This document shows, in pieces, positions 23,701 through 33,500 of a stretch of DNA of 64,000 nucleotides. The stretch is from Dastarcus helophoroides (Eukaryota; Arthropoda; Insecta; Coleoptera; Bothrideridae), in contig CM053331.1 of the NCBI GenBank assembly GCA_028583605.1, forward strand, positions 374,501 to 438,500, read 5' to 3'. Under the pieces are notes generated by a model, which worked only from the letters and a program-made list of their open reading frames with translations, searched no databases and had not been told where the DNA came from. The position numbers and the translations under genes are program-made. Each line of letters opens with the position of its first letter. Position 1 is the first letter of the stretch.

Positions 23701-26700
23701 TTTAAAAATAAGCATTTTAAATGTTATTATCTCAATGAATAAATTTGAAATAAGATTTATCATCATGGATTGCGTTCATTAAATTAAAAAACGAAACCAG
23801 GTCCGGTCATAGCAAATATTCATCGAAACATCGTTGAATTTTTAATATCTGTTGCTATTTTGCTCATAAATAAAATTTAATAGTTATGAATCAAATTTGA
23901 AACACGATCTTACTGTTATCAATTCTTTTCATGCAGTTTTTGTGTATTTTTTATTGGAATTTTCTTTACAGGATGCTGCTACAGTAAACCTTTATTAGTG
24001 CCAGGAGGTAGAGCTTTCATATGGCCAGCGATACAACGAATTCAGAGGTATTCCAATCACATTTCCTAAGCGAATTCCCTGTAACATCTTCTTTTCAGAA
24101 TCTCCCTGAATACTATGACGTTACAAGTGGAGAGTCCCACCGTGTACACGATACAAGGTGTCCCCATATCAGTAACTGGCATCGCTCAGGTTAAAGTTCA
24201 CAATAGAACCACTTTCGTCGAATTCATAGTTTGTTCAACAGGTGAAAATACAAGGACAGAACGAGGAAATGCTTTTGGCGGCCTGCGAGCAATTTTTGAG
24301 CAAATCCGAGGCTGAAATACGACATATCGCTTTGGTGACGCTTGAGGGGTATCAACGGGCTATCATGGGATCTATGACTGTAGAGGAGATTTACAAAGAT
24401 AGGAAAAAGTTTAATAAGAAGGTTTTCGAAGTCGCTTCGTCTGATTTAGTCAATATGGGCATCACGGTCGTATCTTATACACTAAAGGATATCAGAGATG
24501 AAGAGGTAAAAAATGTTACCGTTTTGGTTAATTTTTTTGTATTAATTACGCTGTTTAGTAATCAATGAATTTGATGTATAATTCGCGACGTTACTTTTAT
24601 GGTGTAATGATTTTGTTTTCATAATCTACCTTTACAAAAATTGTATTTTTTTATTTATTAGAGGGGAAACATTCTTTACAAATAAACACACAAAATTTGT
24701 ATGAAAAAATACATCATGTAAACTCATTAATTCAAAATTAATTAGTTTGTAAGCACTTACATACTAGACGATTAAAAATGAAGGAACTATCATGAAAAAA
24801 TCAACATCTTTAGATACAGAATTACGTGAAACTAATATATTAATTGTAATTACTTCTCCTGTACAATAAGAGCTTAAGAATTGATATTGTTGCCAGTTAT
24901 TAACTTATAAGTTTCTAAAAACTGAGTACTCTAGTATGTAACTACAGATTTAGGGTATGTTGCCGGATAAACGTCTCAAAGCTGTTTAACGAGAGTTATA
25001 TCTTCTTTCAATTTTAATAAAAGTAGTCAATGAAACTGGACACTGTAACAGAGATAATAAAAAACATTCACTTTTTACTAGACGCAGAATATCCCTAATC
25101 ATTATGCATAATTAAATAACTGATGCGAGCTTATGTCAAAACTTTACTTTTAAATTGACTTTGTTTTCAATTTTATTTGCAACAAAAGGGCGCCAAGGTA
25201 TGTTAAATCGTTTTGTTTGTTTTTATCTACAAACTGGAAATTCTCATTAAATCAATTTGTAACCGATACAATCGAGTAATTCCCAGTTTTGCGTGTGAGG
25301 CATGCAGTATATTAATTAGTAGCGCAGTAATTGGCACTTTGGCAACTTATTTTTCGACAAATCTGTCTCATTCCCCACTCTAACGATCTAAATTTATCCG
25401 CCAGGGCTACCTCAAGAGCTTAGGCAAAGCACGAACCGCCGAAATCAAACGCGACGCCCGAGTCGGCGAAGCCGAGGCCAAATGCGACGCCACAATCAAA
25501 CAAGCCATCGCCGAAGAGCAACGCGTGGAATCGGTCTTACTCAACAACACGGAAATAGCCAAAGCCCGGCGCGACTTCCTACTGAAAAAAGCCGCCTACG
25601 ACGTCGAAGTTCAAACCAAAAACGCCGAAGCCGAAATGGCTTACGAACTACAAGCCGCCAAAACCAAACAGAGGATCAAAGAGGAACAGATGCAGATCGA
25701 AGTGGTGGAGAGGATCCAGCAGATAGCCGTGCAAGAGCAGGAGATTGTTAGGAGGGAGAGGGAGTTGGCGGCCACAGTCGCTCGACCCGCCGAAGCCGAA
25801 AAATTTCGATTGGAAACGTTGGCCGAGGCGAATCAGAAGAGGATCATTTTGGAGGCGGAGGCGGAAGCCGAAGCTCTCAGGTTGAAAGGCGAGGCTGAAG
25901 CTTTTGCGATCGACGCGAAGGCCAAAGCCGAGGCAGAGCAGATGGCCAAGAAGGCCGAAGCTTGGAAGGAATACAAACAGGCCGCCATGATCGATATGTT
26001 TTTGGATGTTTTGCCAGAGGTGATTTTTTTTCTACTTATATCAATCCTTCAAAACAAGAAGTCTGTCCCAAATAGTCTCGTAATTAAAAATGTTTTCTTG
26101 TACATCACATCTCTTGAGTACGGCATTCAAAATTGAGAAAACTATTGTCTTGTATCACTTCAGAGAATAGCATTCCAATTGAAAGAACTTTTTTATCAAA
26201 ATTCCTTTTAGTTTTTTCCATATTGTTGCGCGCTATCAAATGATTACCACGTGAAGACCGCCTTATATAGTTCTCGCTTCCGGGTTCTAGAAAAATTCAG
26301 CAGATAAAGCTTATCGTTTACCGAAATTTCTGGAACGCTTATCCGCAGTTTGCTTCATTAACGTGGCCGCTCTCCCTTATCAGATCTTTCTAGAAAATTT
26401 GCTTACATACTAAGTTTTTTAATTTACATTTCGTTATACTATAATGGATATTTTTTAGCTTTATTTGATGGTTTATATATTTATTGTTTGAATTTTACTT
26501 TGAGTCATAATAATTTTTAATTATTATTAGTTCTCTGTTTCAACTTGAAATGTCACAATTATCATTTTTCCATTTGTAATTCTGGCCTCAAAAAGTAGAC
26601 TTAAAATTATAAAAAAGCGATCAATTTAGAAAAAATAATTAAATAATCAGAAAAGAGAAATTTTATATATTATTGTCTAAATTTCAAGAGTTACTTTGAC

Positions 26701-27689
26701 ATTTCGATATTAAAATTTTAGTTTAATTTAAATTATAGATTTCAAGAGAAAAAGTCCCAATTAAGAAAATTAAAATTAATATAAATATATGTATATATAA
26801 ATTAAAATTGTATAAAAAACTTGAAACATTAAAGTGTGTTTCATGTTTTGATCTTTTGGCAATACTCACATTCAAATTTTATTTTTTTTTGAAATTTTTG
26901 GCTTTCTATTCAATATTTCAGTTTTATTCTAGAAATTTTTCTATAAAATTCAAAGTTTAATCTTGTAATGTTTAATTTACTTTTTATTAACTCTCGCTTT
27001 TTAAATTTCGACTTTTTGTTCCAAAATTCAGGATTTACACTTTCGATTAACACTTTTTTCTAAAACTTCAATTTTGCATTCCAAAATTTGTCTTCTCTTT
27101 AAGGGTACAGTTTGACATTTTTGAGTAAAGTTAATATTTCCAGAAAGAAGTGTTTTTCTTAAATTGATGTGATACGTCTCTTTAGTTATTTACTCCAAGA
27201 AATAGTTAGGCTTTTCATGATTAAATTTTTACGATTAGTGATATACTACATTAAAAAAAAATAAAAATTGTTTAGTTGTTTACTCTAAGAAATAATTAAG
27301 GTTTTTGTGATTAAATTTTTACGATTAGTGATATACTGCATTAAAAAAAATGTTGTTTAGTTGTTAGTTGTTTACTCTAAGAAATAATTAAGGCTTTTGT
27401 GATTAAATTCTTATTAGTGATATGCTGCATTAAAAAAAAAAATTCGTTTCCAGGTCGCAGCTGAAGTGGCAGCGCCTCTGTCCCAAGCGAAGAAGGTTAC
27501 GATGGTATCCACCGGTTCTGGGGAAGTTGGTGCGGCCAAGCTGACAGGTGAAGTGCTGGATATCGTCAATAGGATGCCACAGCTAGTCAAATCGTTGACT
27601 GGAGTCGATATAGCCAAGGTAATAAGAACAATCTTTTTTTGATATCTTTTAAACTGATAATTTTGTTACAGTCCATCCACTCCCCATAG
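17704..27689 (+). CDS. Flo1: Flotillin-1 paralogue, copy A (7 exons, 426 aa)
   Basis: Coding exons: 17704-17755, 23972-24047, 24099-24189, 24242-24505, 25405-26019, 27454-27618 and 27672-27689 (stop TAG). The joined frame is open and 426 aa long, close to the family norm of about 427. Residues 1-161 form the SPFH/PHB domain ([12 protein letters not shown] near the N terminus, [57 protein letters not shown]). Exon 5 (residues 162-366) is the coiled-coil flotillin domain rich in EA/AE repeats ([20 protein letters not shown]). Flotillins are scaffold proteins on the cytosolic face of the plasma membrane and endosomes that oligomerise through this coiled coil. No transmembrane segment or signal peptide is expected. 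Intron 1 starts with GCAAGT, a GC-AG type donor; all other introns are GT-AG. Relative to B and C this copy has unusual changes early in exon 5 (DFLLKK for DFELKK, NNTE for NDTE). Confidence 0.93.
18820..20275. repeat. About 440-bp tandem repeat, 3-4 copies, intron 1 of copy A
   Basis: Repeated in order: GAACACGTGGATGC, CAACCCCGCAAATAGCGAA, CGGAAAACGAATGTAGAACC, CCGAAATTTACGGAAAAAGT and TTTAAGCGCCCAAGGTTTCT. ACACGTGGATGC is found near 19098, 19540 and 19939, spacings of about 440 and 400 bp. The last copy is most diverged. Frames such as 19054-19362 (-) are products of the repeat. Confidence 0.85.
21890..22290. repeat. Two-copy tandem duplication, about 186 bp
   Basis: The words CCAAAACTGTAAAACTATTA, CAAAATCCAAGTTTTTCTCA and CTTGAAAAACTTGCAAATTC occur in two successive copies within the AT-rich part of intron 1 of copy A. 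Confidence 0.8.
22934..23551 (+). mobile_element. Solo LTR, family 1, with a 245-bp internal insertion; 4-bp target duplication ATAG
   Basis: The ends are TGTAACGCAATG and AGCCCGTAACA. Both flanks are ATAG (22930-22933 and 23552-23555), a perfect 4-bp target-site duplication typical of Gypsy-type integration. The usual LTR is interrupted at the CCTCGAGTCAGT block. An extra segment at about 23162-23406 is bracketed by 12-bp direct copies of that block (23150-23161 and 23395-23406). The extra segment is GC-richer than the LTR and contains a short hairpin (CTAAAGAAGG...CCTTCTTTAG). The element lies in intron 1 of flotillin copy A. Confidence 0.88.
26224..26438 (-). mobile_element. Solo LTR, family 2 (TGTTGCGCGC end), intron 5 of copy A
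   Basis: Read on the - strand it runs from GTAACG-like sequence to ...GCGCGCAACA. It shares the TATATAAGGCGGTC promoter block, the GGCCGC core and GATAAG words with family 1. The matching element sits at the equivalent position in copy B (34472-34689), so the insertion predates the A/B duplication. The target side is ATAT on the left and TATA/CTAT on the right. Confidence 0.75.
27185..27445. repeat. About 90-bp tandem repeat, three copies, before exon 6 of copy A
   Basis: Units contain TTGTTTACTCTAAGAAATAA, TTTTTACGATTAGTGATATA and CTGCATTAAAAAAAA. Starts of the TACTC word are at 27191, 27281 and 27372. The same triplet is present before exon 6 of copy B, so it is ancestral to the pair. The last unit abuts the polypyrimidine tract of the exon 6 acceptor. 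Confidence 0.85.
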
Positions 27690-27872
27690 ATTATTGGAAG
27701 TTCATTTTTGTGCATTTGTACTCGAATGTCATCAGTTGCACCTTAAATATGGAATACCCTAACAAATGTTATCACTTTGTTACTTACCCTAGATGTCTAT
27801 TTTTTTTATAAATATGCATTTTTATTTTTCAAATCGTTAAGTTTTAAAGTGACCTCAGTTATTTTATTTTTT

Positions 27873-27878
27873 ATTAAA
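27873..27878 (+). promoter_or_regulatory. Candidate poly(A) signal ATTAAA of copy A
   Basis: No AATAAA occurs between the copy A stop codon and about 27913, where similarity to the B and C 3' ends stops. ATTAAA, the common second-choice signal, lies 184 nt after the stop. Copies B and C instead share AATGTTAATAAAATTATTTA. Confidence 0.35.
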
Positions 27879-28139
27879 GTTGTAAATTTTATACAAGAAG
27901 TTATGTTCATTCAGGTTTTATTGGCTTTTTCTTCGACAGTTTGTTTGTTCATTTAAAAATGCACAAATGTACATATGCATACACATATAAATATCACGAA
28001 AATTATAACTACAAAAATTACATAGGGACAACAGTTCTAAAGATTCAAAACATACATCTAACATATAAAATCAGTTGTTTCTTAAACGTATATACAGACA
28101 CTGAATTTCTTAGTTCTAGAGGTAATTCATTGTTCATTG

Positions 28140-28625
28140 TTCAGAAGAGTTTCGCCTCTGGTATGGTGGACATACTGAGTTAACGTGCTCTTCTGTCTAA
28201 ACTTTCTTATCCTTTACAGGATATACTTCTTCCGGGATTGGACCGTGTCAAAGAACTACTGAAAGTGAACACTTTTAGTAGTTCTTTGACACGGTCCGAT
28301 CCCGGAAGAAGTATATCCTGTACTAACTCTGGCCGTGGAAGCCTTCGTTATCATATTTCTTATCCTTTGTACCAATTTTCAATTCAGAAGAGTTTCACCT
28401 TTGGTATGGTGGACATACTGAGTTACCGTGCTCTGATGTTTTGAAATTGGCCCTCTCATTTTTGCATATTCCCTCATATTCCTCTTTTTATTTATTTTTC
28501 TTTTCTTTGTTCCTGAAGAAGCCTCCTACGATAGTGGGCGAAATGTCGAACACTTTTAGTAGTTCTTTGACACGGTCCAATCCCGGAAGAAGTATATCCT
28601 GTACTGACTCTGGCCATGGAAGCCT
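28140..28625. mobile_element. Penelope-like element tail fragments with inverted copies (tentative)
   Basis: GGATATACTTCTTCCGGGAT (28219 onward) runs through GGACCGTGTCAAAGAACTAC and then folds back as its near-exact complement, GTAGTTCTTTGACACGGTCC then ATCCCGGAAGAAGTATATCC, giving arms of about 50 bp. A further direct copy at about 28508-28625 is preceded by CCTGAAGAAGCCTCCTACGA and GGGCGAAATGTCGAAC. A second word, TATGGTGGACATACTGAGTT, is duplicated near 28159 and 28404. Mixed direct and inverted terminal copies and the 'TGAAGAAG...GCGAAATGTCGAA' tail fit Penelope-like elements. No reverse transcriptase is present. Confidence 0.5.
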
Positions 28626-28769
28626 TTGTTATCATATTCATTGTTCAAAGTTCTTCCCATCGGTTACCTTAGTTCCATTAATTTTTGGATCTATATTTTT
28701 AATTATGTTCTTAACCTCTTTTAAGCATTGTTTGTGGACTTTATCAATAACACTTCTTGTTTAGTTATC

Positions 28770-29257
28770 TATGCAAATGTTGGTTTCGTAACAGTGATTG
28801 GATTAACATCTGGTCGCTCCTTCGAACTATTTGATTTAGATATTTCATTCCTATTAATGTTGAGTATTCAACCTATTAATTATAATTTCCTCATTCTTAT
28901 CATTATACTTTTTACTCAGATTCTGTTGATATTCTTCATATGCGCACTTATATTACCAATACTGAATTTGCTTTATCTTCCCAAGTTTGCTAATACCGTA
29001 CTTATTTTTTTCTTCATAATTTTACTTACTAATTCCTCAACTTTTCCTACAATAATACTGAAATCAATGTCACATAACAAATTGATATTCTTTATTGCAC
29101 TAATTGATTTGTACAACGTCTTTTTGATACCCACACACTCAGTATGAAATATTTTGTTACATAATCCACTGCACATAATATAATTGTCCTCACTTCCAAT
29201 AATTTCATTACACTTTTCACAGCGTGCATTTTCATGCTCGTCTTCATTCTTCACCAT
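28770..29257 (-). pseudogene. Broken retrotransposon ORF1-like fragment with PHD-type zinc finger
   Basis: The open part (29257 down to 28973, 94 codons) begins with an acidic leader and a zinc-finger pattern C-x2-C, 12 residues, C-x3-C, x4-H-x2-C, followed by a CVG motif and NINLLC. This spacing matches PHD fingers found at the start of ORF1 proteins of some insect non-LTR retrotransposons. The final Cys of the usual last C-x2-C pair is missing (C-D-I-D). After the stop, another frame continues with a charged coiled-coil-like stretch (YEEYQQNLSKKYNDK) and then NSSKERPDVNPIT before more stops, so at least one frameshift has occurred. It is a dead fragment; the host-gene alternative is weak because no splice sites join the pieces. 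Confidence 0.5.
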
Positions 29258-30357
29258 CTTAACTTTAAATATTCCTCTGACGAAGAAAACCCACTAAAGC
29301 CTAAATGAAAATAACATCACTTTGCAAAAAAGATACAAAGAATATCTAAAAAAATATGTTAATGTTAATATATATTTTTATAGAGAAATTGAATCTTTTA
29401 TTAAAAATCCAAGCTCCTGCTACCACGGGCAAAATGAGGCCATTTGATCTGGATGCTGCAGCCCTCCTGATTCACGATTATATCGTTAACTATAAAAAAA
29501 ACAATTTTTATTGACTGAATAAAAAAGGTTTATATTTTTGTATTTCGTTTTCTGTCGACCAAAGAGAGTCCTCAACTTATATTTCCATATTTCAGCCTAT
29601 CTATTTTCGTATTGACCTAAAAAAAATCCTCATCAATTTTTTTTAAAATACTAACCTAAATATTAGATAATTTGTCACAAATTTGATTTTTGAAATAATT
29701 TAAGACAATTCAATAATGATCAAAAAATAGAAAAGAATTGTTGTCGGTTGTTCTAAACGTGATTCATTTAGTATGTTGATTTCTGCTGAAAATTATCACA
29801 TTATTAATAATGTGCACACACAAAAATAATATGGAAAATATTTAGTCTTTTATAATTAATTTCTCTATGGTCCTATGAAATCGCCCCTGAAATGTAGACA
29901 ACACATTAATCATTACAATGTTATGCGTGAAGCCTACTCTAAAGCTACCTTCACACAGAAACTTCTGTGGTCTAAATCTAGTGATTTTTTTTTAGTAACT
30001 TATTTAAAAATGGATTTAATATTCTACGACCCACTTTATTTATCAAAAATTGTCTGAAATAATAATATTAAAAAACTGTGGATGTATAGTTTCCGTTTTA
30101 AAAACTTTTTTAAAAAAATTCAATCTACAATTGAAACTAGGGTTGGCAACAGTGGTTTAAGTTCAAAGAATGTTTCACCCCTTTACCACATCGGCAATTA
30201 AAGAAATAATTTCGCAATACGTATTTCGCCAGCAGAACTGGCATTTTCAAGCGTACTAATCTAAAAAGATTAGCCAAAGATGCAACGACGTCATCTATAT
30301 TGAGATTTAAATCAATACAGTGGTTTGTTACTTTGTGGTGTCCTCTAGCGTTTGGTA
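29258..30357. other. Intergenic DNA between copies A and B, nothing recognised
   Basis: AT-rich sequence without repeats that match elsewhere in the window and without supportable reading frames. Short frames at 29875-30057 (+) and 30137-30400 (-) show no family features. Confidence 0.5.
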
Positions 30358-30553
30358 GTGTTATTATGGGCGCTGCGACGCATGTGTGAAACACACCCAA
30401 GTATTGATGTTTGCCTGCAGCAATCCCTAAGAAATAGTTAACCCACCGAACAAATTAGTTAACGATTATTATTGTTAAAATTTGTCAATTAACCTCTGAC
30501 TCTTCGCGGCCTCGGTTTTAATTAAAGAATCAAAGTTTAATTAAGTGTACAAA
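30358..30553 (+). promoter_or_regulatory. Putative promoter and 5' untranslated region of flotillin copy B
   Basis: Shares with copy A the GTGTGAAACACACC-like block, TGCCTGCAG, TTAACCTCTGACTC then CGGCCTCGGTTTTAATTAAA, and the AAAATGGCTTGGGG start context. Sequence between these blocks is diverged. The order and spacing to the start codon match copy A. Confidence 0.45.
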
Positions 30554-33500
30554 ATGGCTTGGGGATTCGTAACGTGCGGCCCTAACGAAGCTCTCGTAAT
30601 TTCAGGTAAGTGTGGATTGTCCTTGATTATTGTCGTAGTTCGCCGGTTAAATTACAATTTTTACGACGTACAATTACAGGTATCGTCGACGAATTATCTT
30701 CAAATTCTTGGGTAGACTCTGCCTTAAAACTAAAATTTGTAAAACGTTCCCCATATTCAAATCAGATGGTTGAACGAGTTGAAAACGTTGAGTGTCCTTG
30801 AATTTTCTGTTTGATAAGAATGTAGGGATTTGGGATAAGAATGTAGGGATTGTGAAAACCATATACTTATTAAGTATATGGGGAAAACTGTATGCTATAC
30901 CATAGAGCAAGTGATAAGGATGATAGTAACTACTAAAGTAGTTAAAAATAATCTAACCTAATTAGACGGAATGGACTGTATTGATTGTTTATTGTTTGGT
31001 ATAATCTGTCAGGTATCACTGTCAAATTTGACGTGTCGTCAACACATTATTTACAAATTTTCGTGAAAAATTATTAAAAATCGGCTATTTTTTCACATTT
31101 AACAGGAATATTAGATTAGGTTACAATATTTTTCATACGACAATTATCATTTTAACACGGACATGTTTCTAATAAATAATTTTCGACAGGGCCGGACTAA
31201 GCTTTCTGATGCGCTTACAACTTTTGAACGGGGCCCCTGCAATATTAATATGACAATAACCTAGAGTTTCCTGTTAAAACTGAATGACTCGTACTTAGAA
31301 TTTGAAATTTCGAGATAAAAATCGAAATCGAGATAAAAATCTATTTTTTGGAATTTTTTTAAAATAGCGAGTTTTTTGTAATTTTTTCAAAAAAGCGAGT
31401 TTTTTGGAATTTTTTCAAAAAAGCGAGTTTTTTGGAATTTTTTTAAAAAAGCGAGTTTTTTGAAATCTTGCCTTCTCCCATTTTTTAAATCTTAAAATAA
31501 TTTCCGAAAGAATTGAATTTATGGGAAATTATTAAAAATTTCGATAAATTTAAACTTTGGGGGAAAATACCTCAATTTTTTGAAAAAATACGAATTTACA
31601 TGAATATTTTTAGAAAAAATACGAATTTACATGGACATTTTTAGAAAATAGATGAAGTTTGGTGAAAAAATAAAAATCGCAAAAAAATCCTGTATTCAGT
31701 TCGAAGTGCAAATACAAATTGTGTGACTGACATAATATTATCAAGTCTAGACCGTATCCTTAGGGTCAGATAAGAAAACCATATCAAAGTACGTTTGCCA
31801 AAATTATATGTCCTCGTTAATTCTGTTAATGCTTCAAAATATCAAATAATTGTTCAATTTTCAATGAAAATTTTTCATACGTCGTGTTAATATACAATCA
31901 AATTTGACATTTCTAACCCTTACTTTAGGGAATTCTTCAATATTCATAAAACTAATAAACGTAGGAGTCTGTGACCGATGAAGCTTGTTAGCTTAACAAC
32001 AAATTGCTGGTATAACTGCCGATGATGCGGAAAAACGAAACCAAGTCCAGTCATAGCAAATATTTATCGAAACATCGTTGAATTTTCAATATCTGTTGCT
32101 GTTTTACTCGTATTAATATTTAATAGTTATGAATCAAATTTGAAACAAGATCTTACTGTTATCAGTTATTTTCATGCAGTTGTTGTGAATTTTTTATTGG
32201 AATTTTCTTTATAGGATGCTGTTACGGCAAACCTTTATTGGTGCCAGGAGGTAGAGCTTTCATCTGGCCAGCCATACAACAAATCCAAAGGTACCCCAAT
32301 CAAATTCTATAAGCGAATTCCCTCTTAACATCTTCTTTCAGAATCTCCCTGAATACCATGACGTTACAAGTGGACAGTCCCACCGTGTACACGATACAAG
32401 GTGTCCCCATATCAGTCACTGGCATCGCTCAGGTTTAAATTCCCAATAGAATCACTTTCGTCGAATTCACAGTTTGTTCAACAGGTGAAAATACAAGGAC
32501 AGAACGAGGAAATGCTTTTGGCGGCCTGCGAGCAATTTTTAAGCAAATCCGAGGCTGAAATACAACATATTGCTTTGGTGACACTTGAGGGACACCAGCG
32601 TGCCATCATGGGATCTATGACTGTCGAGGAGATTTACAAAGATAGGAAGAAGTTCAGTAAGAAGGTTTTCGAAGTCGCTTCGTCTGATCTAGTCAATATG
32701 GGCATCACGGTAGTATCTTATACACTGAAGGATATTCGAGATGAAGAGGTAAAAAGAAATGTTACCGTTTTGGTTAATTTTTTTGGTATTAATTACACCG
32801 TTTAGTAATCAGTGAATTTGATGTATATATCGCGACGTCACTTTTATGGTGTAATGATTTTGTTTTCATAACCTACCTTTACAAAAATTGTATTTTTTTA
32901 TTTATTTGAGGGGAAACATTCTTTACAAATAAACACACAAAATTTGTATGAAAAAATACATCATGTAAACTCATTAATTCAAAATTAATTAGTTTGTAAG
33001 CACTTACATACTAGACGATTAAAAATGAAGGAACTATCATGAAAAAATCAACATCTTTAGATACAGAATTACATGAAAGTAATATATTAATTGTAATTAC
33101 TTTTCCCGTACAATAAGAGCTTAAGAATTGATATTGTTGCCAGTTATTAATTTATTAGTTTCTAAAAACTGAGTACTCTAGTATGTAACTACAGATTTAG
33201 GGTATGTTGCCGGATAAACGTCTCAAAGCTCTTTAACGAGAGTTATATCTTCTTTCAATTTTGATAAAAGTAGTCGATGAAACTGAACACTGTAACAGAG
33301 ATAATAAAAAAACATTCACTTTTTACTAGACGCAGAAATCCCTAATCATTATGCATAATTAAATAACTGATGCGAGCTTATGTCAAAACTTTACTTTTAA
33401 ATTGACTTTGTTTTCAATTTTATTTGCAACAAAAGGGTGCCAAGGTATGTTAAATCGTTTTGTTTGTTTTTATCTACAAACTGGAAATTCTCATTAAATC

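Noticed and set aside
28728..29147. 139-codon hydrophobic + strand frame resembling a membrane protein
   Set aside because: It is the antisense of the PHD-finger ORF1 remnant; A/T-rich coiled-coil codons read backwards as Leu/Ile/Phe.
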